Of a stretch of 64,000 nt of DNA, positions 45,489-54,595 are shown piece by piece. The translations under genes were made by a program, and so were the position numbers. A model generated the notes under the pieces. That model made no database searches. It saw nothing but the letters and a program-made list of their open reading frames with translations, and had not been told where the DNA came from. This DNA comes from Pseudovibrio sp. Ad37 (lineage in GTDB: Bacteria; Pseudomonadota; Alphaproteobacteria; Rhizobiales; Stappiaceae), in the NCBI RefSeq assembly GCF_001623075.1, contig NZ_LMCF01000065.1, forward strand, positions 1 through 64,000, read 5' to 3'. Position 1 is the first letter of the stretch; the number at the start of each line of letters is the position of its first letter.

Positions 45489-46680
45489 GAGAAACGTTCC
45501 TTTCCCAGATAATTCCGAGCGCGTGATCCATCGGCGTTTCCATGCCAAGATCTGCGGCAAGCACTTGAGCTGAAATCTCCGCTCCATTGAGCGCCACGTG
45601 TAAGTCTGGTGCTGGAAGGGAGAGTGCTTTTTGTGCTGCTTGTGCAAGCGTATTAGCGCTGAGTACTTTTTCGGGAACTGCCACTGCTCGATGATGTTTC
45701 ATAAGGCTGAGTGCGCGTTGAGTTTGCTCAGTTTCAGCTTCTTGCGCAAAAGGAACCAGAACGGATGGAATGCCTGCACGCAGTATATCGACAACTGTGT
45801 TGTAACCAGCTTGAGAAATAGAAAGTTTGGCGTTCTTCAAAAGCGCGGGGAAGTCTTTGCGAGCCCGCTCAATAATGAGCTGTGATGAGGAGTGTTTGGA
45901 AAGCTGTCGGAATTCAGCGTCGGGAACGTCCTGTCCAACGAGCACGCGCCACCGGTGACTGATGTTGGGCGACATATGGTTGGGAGCAGAAAGCGCGGCC
46001 CGCAACAAAGCAGAGCCGACAGCCCCACCTCCACAAGAAACGATAATCTCGTCCACCCCGTCAGTTGACGTTGCAGATGTTGTACGGTCGTCACTGATGT
46101 AACCCGTGTAGCGGATATGTGAGTTCACCTTGTTTGAGAATGGAAAACTCTCGTCAAACGTAATGAGTTGCGGGTCTGAATGGACAAGGATCCGATTATA
46201 AAAGGCAGAGGCTTGTGAGGCCATCCATTCTTCTTTCCATAACTCGTCCTTGCGCACCAGAATATCACGCACGGAGCAAACGACCCACGGTGGGGAGAGC
46301 TTGCTGCCGGCACATTCAAGAAGACGCGTCATCTCAGCTGCAAACATTCTGCGCCCAAAGGGGTAAGTTTCCGTGATCAGCAAGTCAAAATGCTCAGAGG
46401 AAAAGGCAGAAAGCGTTGCTGTGATGCGCTTCTCCCACCACGCCTCATCAATCGGGACGTTATGTTCATCCAGCAGAACATCAAATTTTGCGCTGGCAGC
46501 ACGCACAGCAGGCAACCGGACAACAGATAGCCCATCGCAGTTCAACGTGTCAGGAATACGGTTCCCAGTTGCAAGGGTCACTGCAATGCCTTGACGAACC
46601 AACGCCTTGGCAAGCGCCACCGCCCGGACGATATGGCCCGAGCCAAGCAAGTGCTGAACATGAATGAAGGCTTTCATCAT
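45478..46680 (-). CDS. Glycosyltransferase, GT28/MurG-like fold
   Basis: 400 residues. The N-terminus MMKAFIHVQHLLGSGHIVRA has the Gly-rich loop of MurG/SpsG-type GT-B enzymes, and the C-terminal half has LSISQAGYNTVVDILRAG and VLVPFAQEAETEQ, the usual donor-binding pattern of GT28-like proteins. It starts in an ATGA overlap with the preceding transferase and is the fourth glycosyltransferase of the operon. Donor and acceptor unknown. Confidence 0.82.
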   Translation of the reverse strand: MMKAFIHVQHLLGSGHIVRAVALAKALVRQGIAVTLATGNRIPDTLNCDGLSVVRLPAVRAASAKFDVLLDEHNVPIDEAWWEKRITATLSAFSSEHFDLLITETYPFGRRMFAAEMTRLLECAGSKLSPPWVVCSVRDILVRKDELWKEEWMASQASAFYNRILVHSDPQLITFDESFPFSNKVNSHIRYTGYISDDRTTSATSTDGVDEIIVSCGGGAVGSALLRAALSAPNHMSPNISHRWRVLVGQDVPDAEFRQLSKHSSSQLIIERARKDFPALLKNAKLSISQAGYNTVVDILRAGIPSVLVPFAQEAETEQTQRALSLMKHHRAVAVPEKVLSANTLAQAAQKALSLPAPDLHVALNGAEISAQVLAADLGMETPMDHALGIIWERNVSRDL

Positions 46681-47807
46681 CGGCCTCCGTGAACTCTCCG
46701 CTTAAACTGGTGATGTTCAAGAGCAGCATTGAGCACCTTGTCCAGCCCTCTCGCCCCAGCTTCAAGACTATGGTTTTTGTGAATGTTTTCTATAGCTGCG
46801 AGCCCCATATTCTCCCGCTTGTGTGTGTTTTTTATGAGAGACATCAGATTCTGAGCCAAAGCAGAGGCGTCACCTTCATCTGAAAGCAAACCACTGGTAC
46901 CTTCCTCCACGATGTCTGGAACACCAAACACCCGCCCACCAACCACGGGCAAACCACAGGATTGAGCCTCCAGAAACACAAAGCCAAAGGCTTCACGAAT
47001 GGCAGGCCAAACAAAAATGTCGTGAGATCGATAGAGACGCGGCATTTCCTGCCAGGGAATAAGCCCGACAAACTCGGTGCGATACCGATCAAACAGCGGT
47101 TCAATTTCGCCTCGTGCCGGTCCGTCTCCGGCAATGGTCAGTCGCCATGGCAGATCAGCAATTTGCTTGAGAGCAGCAGCAAGCACCATGTACGAAAACT
47201 GCTTGTCTCCTTCACGCATCATGCCTGCGCAAAGCAGTCGGATTTTTCCATCAGCCGAGCCTTTGGTGACACTGTGACTAACTTCAAATTTTGCCGTCTC
47301 CAAAAACGGAGGCAAAACCGTCAGAACGTCTTCATTCAAGACTTCCTTCAGGCATTGAGCATCAGATTTCGTCAGAGCGACGACTTGGCTGGCCTGAGCA
47401 AGAGCTGCGTCCGCTGCATTAAACCCGAGAGCCCAATTGCCTGCCTGTCGTTTGGGCGCACGGCTGGCTTCCACGACCACATAAGGAATGTTGAACTTGG
47501 CGCAAAGGTAGGGCCCAATCCAGTCAGGTGCCTTGTGATAGAGATGATACGTGAGAAACACATCAGGCACTGCACTGTGTTCAATCCAACGCTCTGCGAT
47601 AGCTTTTGCCTCTGTAAGCGCCAGCTCTTTCACGTCGCGTGTCACGTCCTCACCACCCTCAGCGCGCCAGCTGCGAAAAGTGGAGGCAATCTCAACCTCG
47701 TGCCCCGCCAAATGCAATGCTCGTACGATCAATCGCCCCATGGTTCGGTCTCCCGAAGGCACAGGGTGGTCAATAGGCTTCATGGGCGCTGTAAAGGCGA
47801 CTTTCAT
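46677..47807 (-). CDS. Glycosyltransferase family 4-like (GT-B)
   Basis: 376 residues. The C-terminal GT4 domain shows RLLCAGMMREGDKQ, LTIAGDGPARGEI, LYRSHDIFVWPAIREAFGFV with the donor-binding Glu-x7-Glu region and GLPVVGG. The N-terminal domain carries the acceptor side. Start and stop overlap or touch those of its neighbours on both sides, so it is translated as part of the same operon. Confidence 0.85.
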   Translation of the reverse strand: MKVAFTAPMKPIDHPVPSGDRTMGRLIVRALHLAGHEVEIASTFRSWRAEGGEDVTRDVKELALTEAKAIAERWIEHSAVPDVFLTYHLYHKAPDWIGPYLCAKFNIPYVVVEASRAPKRQAGNWALGFNAADAALAQASQVVALTKSDAQCLKEVLNEDVLTVLPPFLETAKFEVSHSVTKGSADGKIRLLCAGMMREGDKQFSYMVLAAALKQIADLPWRLTIAGDGPARGEIEPLFDRYRTEFVGLIPWQEMPRLYRSHDIFVWPAIREAFGFVFLEAQSCGLPVVGGRVFGVPDIVEEGTSGLLSDEGDASALAQNLMSLIKNTHKRENMGLAAIENIHKNHSLEAGARGLDKVLNAALEHHQFKRRVHGGR

Positions 47808-49045
47808 CAGCAGGGCTCCAAACTTCTCGAGAATTTCTCCTCCAGAAAATCCAAACCGGGCGAGGCACTGAACCGGCGATGAACGCTTTCAAACGCATTG
47901 GTTCCAATGCGCTCTCGCTCAGAAGGGTGTGTGATCAGAAGCTGCAGTGCCTCTGATAAGGCTGAGATGTCTTCAGCAGGGCAGAGCAGGCCAGTTTCAT
48001 TACTTTCAATGATTTCAGGAAGAGCGGATACCTCTGTTGAAACACACGGCAACGCCATAGCTTGTGCTTCCATCACCACGTTCGGTAGACCGTCCCGGTC
48101 ACCTGACTTTGAGACACGGCAGGCAAGAGCGAAAATATCAGCGTTTTCCATCTCTTCCAACACATGTTTCCTCGGTTGGGCTCCCAGCCACGATATACGG
48201 TCATCCAGACCAAGTTGCACACCCAGGTCCTTGAGTGAACATGACAGCTCACCTCCACCAATGTGGGTGAAGTGCCAGTTCAGGTCCTTTGGGAGGTTGC
48301 TGAAAGCGCGCAGCAAGTTGTCATAACCCTTCTTGTCTACCAGTCGCCCGACGGAGATAATCCGAACGTCGTCTGCTCCTGTTCCATCCCGTAACGTGGC
48401 AGGACGGGGAGCCTCAGGAAATCCGCAAAAATCGAGACCATGATAAACAAGACTGATTTTGTTAGGTTCCTTGCAAAGTGAACGCAGATAAACAAGGTTT
48501 GCTTTGGTACAGGTCACTCCCCAGGCAGCATCAGTAAGTTTTGTCTCAAGCTCCCATCGCTCCGTGGTCCATATGTCTTTGGCATGGGCGGAAAACGACC
48601 AGTGACGACCAGAAAGCAAAGCTGCATAGCGTGCAACAGTGCAAGGACTGTGGAGGTAGTGCGTGTGTATCCAGATCACATCCTCAGGCAACTCATGAGC
48701 CATCACACAAGCTTGCCCCCATCGACGGAAGCGTTCAGCATTTTTCTTGTGTTTCAGATCGTTCTCAAAGCATGCTCTGGCAGTTGCGTATGTTGGTTGT
48801 TTTTTCGCCCATGCCATAGCTTTCTGGACACGAGGAGGATCATCCCTGAGATACTCGGTAAGGTAAAGCACATCGGAAGTGATCTTTTCGTGTACGTCAT
48901 GCACATAGGGATCATAGGGGTGACGCAGCGCAACGATGAGCTGACCTATCCCACGCTCCTGTAGGCCATAAATCTCTTGGGCAATAAAGGTCTCAGAAAG
49001 ACGCGGATACCCTTTCACAACCACAGCAATGCGTCCAGCTTCCAT
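47807..49045 (-). CDS. Glycosyltransferase family 4
   Basis: 412 residues from ATG 49045 (GTG 49048 directly upstream is an alternative). GT4 marks: IAVVVKGYPRLSETFIAQEI at the N-terminus, HTHYLHSP, IISVGRLVDKKGYDNLLRAF and the donor site RDGLPNVVMEAQAMALPCV with the GT4 EX7E-like Glu. The N-terminus resembles colanic-acid/exopolysaccharide transferases of the WcaL/AmsK group. Encoded second in the operon. Confidence 0.87.
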   Translation of the reverse strand: MEAGRIAVVVKGYPRLSETFIAQEIYGLQERGIGQLIVALRHPYDPYVHDVHEKITSDVLYLTEYLRDDPPRVQKAMAWAKKQPTYATARACFENDLKHKKNAERFRRWGQACVMAHELPEDVIWIHTHYLHSPCTVARYAALLSGRHWSFSAHAKDIWTTERWELETKLTDAAWGVTCTKANLVYLRSLCKEPNKISLVYHGLDFCGFPEAPRPATLRDGTGADDVRIISVGRLVDKKGYDNLLRAFSNLPKDLNWHFTHIGGGELSCSLKDLGVQLGLDDRISWLGAQPRKHVLEEMENADIFALACRVSKSGDRDGLPNVVMEAQAMALPCVSTEVSALPEIIESNETGLLCPAEDISALSEALQLLITHPSERERIGTNAFESVHRRFSASPGLDFLEEKFSRSLEPC

Positions 49046-49047
49046 CA

Positions 49048-50289
49048 CTACCCCGCATTATATGTCAGTTTGACATCGTCTCGTGGACCAAGACGTTGTG
49101 ATAAATGCTGTTCACGCATGCCAAGAATTTCGGCAGTCCGCAGATTGATAATATCCAAACCGCCCAGATAGTTTTCTGAATGAGCATGAGACGGCGGCGC
49201 AATAAATGGTAGGTTTGCCAATGCTTTCACCATTAATTCAACACTTGGATATGAGTCAATCGGAAGCATCTGCGCAAGACCCAGTCGCTGGGCTTGCTCT
49301 GCTCGAATAGCCTGCTCTCTGCGTGGCACCACACGTGGAACCAGAAGGGCTGGATTATCAAAGGAGAGGATCTCGCAGAACGTGTTGTATCCCCCCATGC
49401 CGATCACTGCAGTCGCATTGGCCATGTAGGGCTCAATTTCGGGGGTAAATCGAAGGATCTCAACATCGCGCAAATGAGATGCACGCGTTGTAAACGCTTC
49501 CACATCTGCCTTGCTCATGAAGGGGCCAAGGACAATGAGAGCAGGGAACAAGGGGCGCAAACGTGCCTCATAGGCCCGTATGACCCAATCGACAAGCTCA
49601 ACACCGTCACCGCCGCCACCTGGGGTCACCAACACATAGGGGGCTCCATCAAAGGGTGCTGTGAAATCCTGAGCTGAACTTGGCATTGACCGGCGCAGGT
49701 AGCCAGTAAAGAGCGTCTTTTCCATCACCGACTGGTCAAAGCCAAGCCCATTCAATGGATTGTTCATCACTGAGGGGCCGTAAACCCAGATCTCATCATA
49801 AAGGTCATTAAGGGCAGGGTAGGCGCGTTTGCGAAGCCACTCCTCCTTCAGAACGTGCGGGTCATCCATCACGTCACGAAGACCCAGCACCAACCGTGTT
49901 TTTTGCCCTTTGAGGTACTGAAGCGAAGGCAAAACTTCACCGCGCAACCCAAGCGGCTCCTTATCGACGATGAAGATGTCAGGCTTAAACACCTTGGCTG
50001 TGTGTTCAATGATCGAAGATCGGATGGCGATCGTCTCGTTGATATCAAGCTGTAAGGAGAGCGAAGTATATTCACCACTGCGCAGTTTGATCACGCCCGG
50101 AATGCGGACAAAATCGACCCGGGAACGAAACTCGAAACTACCGATGATGGGAGATCCGGAAAGGATGAGAACGGACATTTCCTGGAAGGAGCCAACCAAA
50201 GATTGTGCGATTGTGCGGCATCGCCGCAGATGGCCCAATCCAAAGGTGTCATGGCTATAAATCAGAATTTTTGGCGTCATTACCGTCAT
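49048..50289 (-). CDS. Glycosyltransferase-like protein, GT28/SpsG type
   Basis: 413 residues from ATG 50289 (ATG 50280 possible). It opens KILIYSHDTFGLGHLRRCRT, the Gly-His-rich loop of GT28-like enzymes, and later has VLVTPGGGGDG and VIGMGGYNTFCEILSFDNPALLVPR (key elements Gly-Gly-Tyr-Asn-Thr and Pro-Arg-x3-Arg-Glu-Gln) for nucleotide-sugar binding. First gene of the glycan operon, transcribed divergently from the ABC protein. Confidence 0.82.
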   Translation of the reverse strand: MTVMTPKILIYSHDTFGLGHLRRCRTIAQSLVGSFQEMSVLILSGSPIIGSFEFRSRVDFVRIPGVIKLRSGEYTSLSLQLDINETIAIRSSIIEHTAKVFKPDIFIVDKEPLGLRGEVLPSLQYLKGQKTRLVLGLRDVMDDPHVLKEEWLRKRAYPALNDLYDEIWVYGPSVMNNPLNGLGFDQSVMEKTLFTGYLRRSMPSSAQDFTAPFDGAPYVLVTPGGGGDGVELVDWVIRAYEARLRPLFPALIVLGPFMSKADVEAFTTRASHLRDVEILRFTPEIEPYMANATAVIGMGGYNTFCEILSFDNPALLVPRVVPRREQAIRAEQAQRLGLAQMLPIDSYPSVELMVKALANLPFIAPPSHAHSENYLGGLDIINLRTAEILGMREQHLSQRLGPRDDVKLTYNAG

Positions 50290-50541
50290 GCGCTTCTTAT
50301 TCCATCTTCTGCGCATAAACCTCAGCATCAGATCAGTTTGGCGGAGGAGGGTCGCCAATCAACGGTCAAACCTGCTTTGTCGCGTTTAAACGCGAAAGCA
50401 ATACCCCATAAATCCAAGGTATCTGGCGGGTTTATGCCGTTTTTTAAGATCTTGAAGCGTAAAGTTCCCTTGCGTCAGTTAGAGCGTAAATCGCATCGCC
50501 TCAGTTTGGGTTAGCCTGATCTGAGCTTAATCGGAGTGGAC
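50290..50541. promoter_or_regulatory. Divergent intergenic region between glycan operon and ABC/cyclase genes
   Basis: 252 bases that must hold the promoters of both divergent operons. There is no ORF of note and no clear palindrome of CRP type (TGTGA-N6-TCACA) that I can point to; the sequence contains TTTTTTAAG and a GCGTAAA repeated twice (about 50458-50463 and 50483-50488). Nothing further is recognised. Confidence 0.5.
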
Positions 50542-53133
50542 ATGGAAAAATCGCTTTTCCAATTCATCTGGAAGAACTCATCCCGCTATCAAGTGGCGAT
50601 TCTTCTAGTCACCATATTGTCCTATCCGGTGAGTTACATCCTGCTGGATCTACCTAAGACAATTACCAATGAAGCAATTCAGGGTAGCAATTTCCCAGTA
50701 GAACTTTTCGGAATGCAGCTCGGTCAGATTCAGTATCTGGCGGTGCTGTGTATTTTGTTTTTGGTTCTTGTTGTTGTTAGCAACTGCATCAAGCTCTACC
50801 TCAACGTCTACAAGGGTAGGCTGGGTGAGAGGATGCTACGCCAGTTGCGGTTTGAGCTGTTTCAGCGCGTACTCCGCTTCCGCCTGCCTCACTTTAAGAA
50901 GGTCAGCTCCGGCGAGATCATACCAATGATTACCGCCGAGGTCGAGGATGTTGGTGGTTTTGTTGGAGAGGCCTTCGCTTTGCCAGCCTATCAAGGCGGA
51001 ATGCTGGTCGTTCAGGTCGGCTTTATTTTCATGCAGGACCCATTGCTCGGGCTGGCCGCCATCTCACTTTATCCGGTGCAGGGATATATCATTCCCAAGC
51101 TCCAGCAGAAGGTCGTGCGCCTGTCTCGTCAACGTGTGAAGAATGTGCGCGTGATCGCCGATAAGGTGGGGGAGAGCATCTCAGGTATCTCCGAGATTCA
51201 TAGCAACGACACGTCAGCGTGGCATTCTGCAGACCTTTCAGACAGACTATATCGAAATTTCCGCATTCGTTTCGATATTTATAATCGCAAGTACTTCATT
51301 AAGTTCGTCAATAATTTCATGAACCAGCTGACGCCGTTTTTCTTCTACTTTATCGGCGGCTATCTGGTCATTAAAGGGCAGCTCAGCATCGGTGCGTTGA
51401 TTGCGGTGATTGCAGCCTACAAGGATCTGGCTGGTCCATGGAAAGAGTTGCTGGCCTACTACCAGATGACAGCAGACGTCTCAGTTAAATATCAGACGGT
51501 GGTTGAGAACTTTGATCCACCTGATCTCTACGACAAACAACGCCTGCTGGATGATGAATCTCTGGTGTTCACAGGCCCACTCATCCTAGATAAACTAGGG
51601 CTATCAGGAGTAGGGACCGGGCAGGAAGTGCATAATGTTTCACTTAATGTCGAGCCGGGTAAACCACTAGCTGTTTCTGGTGTGGATGGTTCTGGCCGCT
51701 CTGAACTGTTGCAGATGGCAGCCGGATTGCTGAGCCCCACGTCAGGATCAGTCACCATCAACAACACCAATTTTGAAAGCATGCCAGAAGCGACCTTGGG
51801 GCGGCAGATTGCCTATGTCGGAGGACACTTACATGTCTGGACGGGGACAATTCGCGATAATCTCTTCTACGGGCTGCGTCATAGGCCTCAGGAAAAAGTC
51901 GAGTACGAAGGCAGTGATCTGAGAAAGCGGCAGCGTCAGTTGAAGGAAGCTGCCATGACGCTTAACCCATACTTTGATTTGAAAGCGCGCTGGGAAGATT
52001 ACGAGTTGGCCGATGCTGGGTCCATGCAGCAACTGGAAGACAAAGCCCTTGAGCTATGTAAAGTGGCAGGTTTCTCGCGTGATCTGTATCTTCTGGGTGT
52101 CGAGACAGTCATCAATCCAGGCGAGACTGAAGAGCTCAATGGCGGCCTCATGCCCAAACTGGTTGAGGCGCGGAAAGCCTTGCGCGAGAAAATCCAGAAT
52201 GACACGAAACTTCAAAATCTCGTCGAGTTCTGGGACCCTGAAAAATTCAATATGTCTGCCAATCTGGCGCAGAACCTGTTTTTCGCCAGCCCCAAAGAAC
52301 ACTTCATGACCATTGAGCATGTCCCGAATGACCCGCAGATTTCAGCTTTCCTCAAAGAGACCGGCTTTGATGTGCTTCTGACGGACATCGGACTGCAAAT
52401 CGCAAAGACCATGGTCGAACTGTTTGCTGATGTGAGCGCAGACAGTGAGTTGTTGAACAGGTACTCCTTCATTAGCCGTGAGGATCTGCCGGAATTCGCC
52501 CGCATAGTGAATGAACAAAAAGGCGAACAGCGGCGCAAACGGCTCAAAGATGTAGATCGGGCACGTTTGATTGCGCTGGCGCTCAAGCTCATTCCAGCAA
52601 AGCACCGCCTTGGCGTTCTGGATGATGATATGCGGGAGAAAATCCTCGCTGCTCGGAAACAGTTTATGGAAACAGTGGGCAAAGACAATGAGCGTTTCGA
52701 GTTCTTTGATCCAGACTCTTATCTCACAACTTTGAGCATCGAGGACAATCTGGTCTTCGGACACGCAAGGTTAGACCGCCGCGATGCCCGCCAGAAAATA
52801 CAACAAGTTCTGCAAGAACTCGTGCGTGAAAGAGACCTGATCGCCCCAATTCGCCGCGCTGCCTTCGATTATCAGGTAGGCATTGCTGGCGCGAAGTTAT
52901 CCTCCCATCAGCGCAGGTTGATCTGTCTGGTTCGTGCCCTGTTGAAGAATGCACACATCTACGTTCTGGATGAGACAGCAAACAGTGTGAGTGCAACAGA
53001 TAAGACCCTGCGCGAAGACCTCAGGAAGCTCATGAGTGATAAAATTCTCATGTTCGGAGTAAGTAATGAAAGTGTTGCTGAGGAGTTTTCTACGACGCTT
53101 CACCTAGAAAATGGGAGGGTTATCGAAAGATAG
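50542..53133 (+). CDS. Atypical ABC exporter-like protein with degenerate ATPase motifs
   Basis: 863 residues from ATG 50542 (GTG 50536 possible), CGGAGTG just before. The N-terminal ~320 residues are a six-segment ABC exporter membrane domain. The ATPase domain is eroded: Walker A reads GVDGSGRS (about 382-389; Arg replaces the catalytic Lys), the Q-loop position reads VGGH, the signature is LSSHQ instead of LSGGQ (about 785), and the switch His is missing (FGVSNES); only Walker B VLDE (about 808) is normal. About 300 extra residues sit between Q-loop and signature and seem to repeat the Q-loop segment. Next to cyclic-nucleotide genes; transport or a regulatory ATP-sensing role are both possible. 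Confidence 0.8.
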   Translation: MEKSLFQFIWKNSSRYQVAILLVTILSYPVSYILLDLPKTITNEAIQGSNFPVELFGMQLGQIQYLAVLCILFLVLVVVSNCIKLYLNVYKGRLGERMLRQLRFELFQRVLRFRLPHFKKVSSGEIIPMITAEVEDVGGFVGEAFALPAYQGGMLVVQVGFIFMQDPLLGLAAISLYPVQGYIIPKLQQKVVRLSRQRVKNVRVIADKVGESISGISEIHSNDTSAWHSADLSDRLYRNFRIRFDIYNRKYFIKFVNNFMNQLTPFFFYFIGGYLVIKGQLSIGALIAVIAAYKDLAGPWKELLAYYQMTADVSVKYQTVVENFDPPDLYDKQRLLDDESLVFTGPLILDKLGLSGVGTGQEVHNVSLNVEPGKPLAVSGVDGSGRSELLQMAAGLLSPTSGSVTINNTNFESMPEATLGRQIAYVGGHLHVWTGTIRDNLFYGLRHRPQEKVEYEGSDLRKRQRQLKEAAMTLNPYFDLKARWEDYELADAGSMQQLEDKALELCKVAGFSRDLYLLGVETVINPGETEELNGGLMPKLVEARKALREKIQNDTKLQNLVEFWDPEKFNMSANLAQNLFFASPKEHFMTIEHVPNDPQISAFLKETGFDVLLTDIGLQIAKTMVELFADVSADSELLNRYSFISREDLPEFARIVNEQKGEQRRKRLKDVDRARLIALALKLIPAKHRLGVLDDDMREKILAARKQFMETVGKDNERFEFFDPDSYLTTLSIEDNLVFGHARLDRRDARQKIQQVLQELVRERDLIAPIRRAAFDYQVGIAGAKLSSHQRRLICLVRALLKNAHIYVLDETANSVSATDKTLREDLRKLMSDKILMFGVSNESVAEEFSTTLHLENGRVIER

Positions 53134-53233
53134 TCTTGGGAACTATGGTGAAACAAAGGCGAGATGATGTGAGCTGGAACACAGTTTGCTGGGAGAACTT
53201 CAGCTATGCTCATCAAGTTATTGGGAGTGAAAT

Positions 53234-53674
53234 GTGACTATTGATGCAGAAGTCCAAGCTTTAAGCCGTGTCCCTCTCTTTCAGGGATTGGAACCAAGCA
53301 AACTGCGTCTTCTTGCGTTCATCAGTGATCGCATGGAGTTTCAGGATGGGGAGCATTTGTGCCATCAGGGAGATGATGGTGACAGTGCATTTGTTGTCCT
53401 TTCCGGTGAAGTTGCTGTGTTTGTTGATGAAAATGAGGTTGCGAAGGTTGGACAATATGCCATCATTGGTGAGATTGCGATCCTGTGTGATGTGCCAAGA
53501 ACAGCGACCTTACAGTCAGTGGGCACAACTCACATTCTGGCAATATCCAAAGACGATTTTTTGAAGCTCATCGCGGAGTTTCCGAAAGTTTCGCTCGAGA
53601 TTATGCGTGTATTGGCGTTGCGATTGGAAAAAACGACCAGAGAACTTGCGCAGGCACGCCCTGCGTCCACTTGA
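53234..53674 (+). CDS. Stand-alone cyclic-nucleotide-binding domain protein
   Basis: 146 residues from GTG 53234. The whole protein is one cNMP-binding beta-barrel with the phosphate-binding cassette IGEIAILCDVPRTATL (Glu and Arg that contact the ribose and phosphate are kept). There is no helix-turn-helix, so it is not a CRP-type transcription factor. It would report cAMP/cGMP from the nearby cyclases to partner proteins, most plausibly the ABC protein upstream or the hydrolase downstream. Confidence 0.88.
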   Translation: MTIDAEVQALSRVPLFQGLEPSKLRLLAFISDRMEFQDGEHLCHQGDDGDSAFVVLSGEVAVFVDENEVAKVGQYAIIGEIAILCDVPRTATLQSVGTTHILAISKDDFLKLIAEFPKVSLEIMRVLALRLEKTTRELAQARPAST

Positions 53675-53687
53675 AAGGCCAGATTAC

Positions 53688-54509
53688 TTGAACGAGTTTT
53701 CTCTTAAAATTTGGGGTGTTCGCGGTTCAACAGCTGCTGCTGGTCCCGAAACACTTAGATACGGCGGAGAAACAGCCTGCTTTGAAATTCGGGCGGGGGA
53801 CGTTCTGTTGATGGTCGACTGTGGGTCTGGTGCACGCAATCTGGGTAAAGAGTTGATGAAAGGCCCACACCGCGACATCGATCTTCTCTTCACGCATACA
53901 CATCTTGACCACATCTGTGGTTTGCCTTTCTTTGAGCCTGCGTACGATCCTAATTTCAGTATTCGCCTAACCGCAGGCCATTTTAATGACCCGTGTGATT
54001 TGAAGGACATTATCTGTCGGATCATGTCACCCCCTATTTTCCCGGTAGGAGCGAACACGCTAAGTGCCGTTTCCTTTAAAAGTTTCAAGGCAGGGGACAC
54101 CCTGAAGAAAGACAATGGGCTGATAATCAAAACCGTTGCGCTAAACCATCCTGGCGGTGCCTGTGGCTACCGGATGGAGTACAATGGTAAGTCCATGTGC
54201 ATCATCACAGATCACGAAATGGGGAGCGCATCTCACGATGCTGCTGTCCTAGAGTTTATCCGTGATGCAGATGTTGTGATCCAGGATGGGATGTACACCT
54301 GTGCCGAATACCCTAAGTATAAGGGTTGGGGACATTCCACATGGGAGCATGTGGTCGGAATATGCCAGCGCGCCAACGTGAAAACGCCCGTGATCTTTCA
54401 TCACGATCCGCGTCGCACGGATGATGAATTGGACGAGATAGGTTTGGCTGCCCAGCAGATGCATCCACGAGCAATCGTGGCCTCTGAAGGGATGGTCTTC
54501 AAACCTTAA
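53688..54509 (+). CDS. Metallo-beta-lactamase-fold hydrolase
   Basis: 273 residues from TTG 53688 with AAAGG about 10 bases upstream. It begins FSLKIWGVRGSTAAAG and has the di-metal motif HTHLDH (FTHTHLDHICG), later NHPGGACGYR, IITDHE and FHHDP. This COG1235-type fold includes RNase Z-like, PhnP-like and cyclic-nucleotide phosphodiesterase enzymes. Between a cNMP-binding protein and a cyclase, a phosphodiesterase role is attractive but not shown. The frame extends back to 53607 inside the previous gene. Confidence 0.8.
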   Translation: MNEFSLKIWGVRGSTAAAGPETLRYGGETACFEIRAGDVLLMVDCGSGARNLGKELMKGPHRDIDLLFTHTHLDHICGLPFFEPAYDPNFSIRLTAGHFNDPCDLKDIICRIMSPPIFPVGANTLSAVSFKSFKAGDTLKKDNGLIIKTVALNHPGGACGYRMEYNGKSMCIITDHEMGSASHDAAVLEFIRDADVVIQDGMYTCAEYPKYKGWGHSTWEHVVGICQRANVKTPVIFHHDPRRTDDELDEIGLAAQQMHPRAIVASEGMVFKP

Positions 54510-54595
54510 GTTCATTCACCCGTCGCTCGCAACAGATCGGATGAAACTGCGAGCAAACCAGCAACACCTGTTGAATGGTGTGACGGGAGACAAGT

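Noticed and set aside
45489-45647. Longer N-terminus of the polysaccharide deacetylase
   Set aside because: Would overlap the glycosyltransferase by 170 bases; family similarity begins after the GTG at 45488, which has a suitable upstream AAGGAA.
46962-47882. 306-codon plus-strand frame
   Set aside because: Antisense to two glycosyltransferase genes with intact motifs and overlapping starts and stops; no matching start signal.
50290-50541. CRP-type binding site between the divergent operons
   Set aside because: I looked for a TGTGA-N6-TCACA-like palindrome because of the cNMP genes and found none; the local cNMP-binding protein also lacks a DNA-binding domain.
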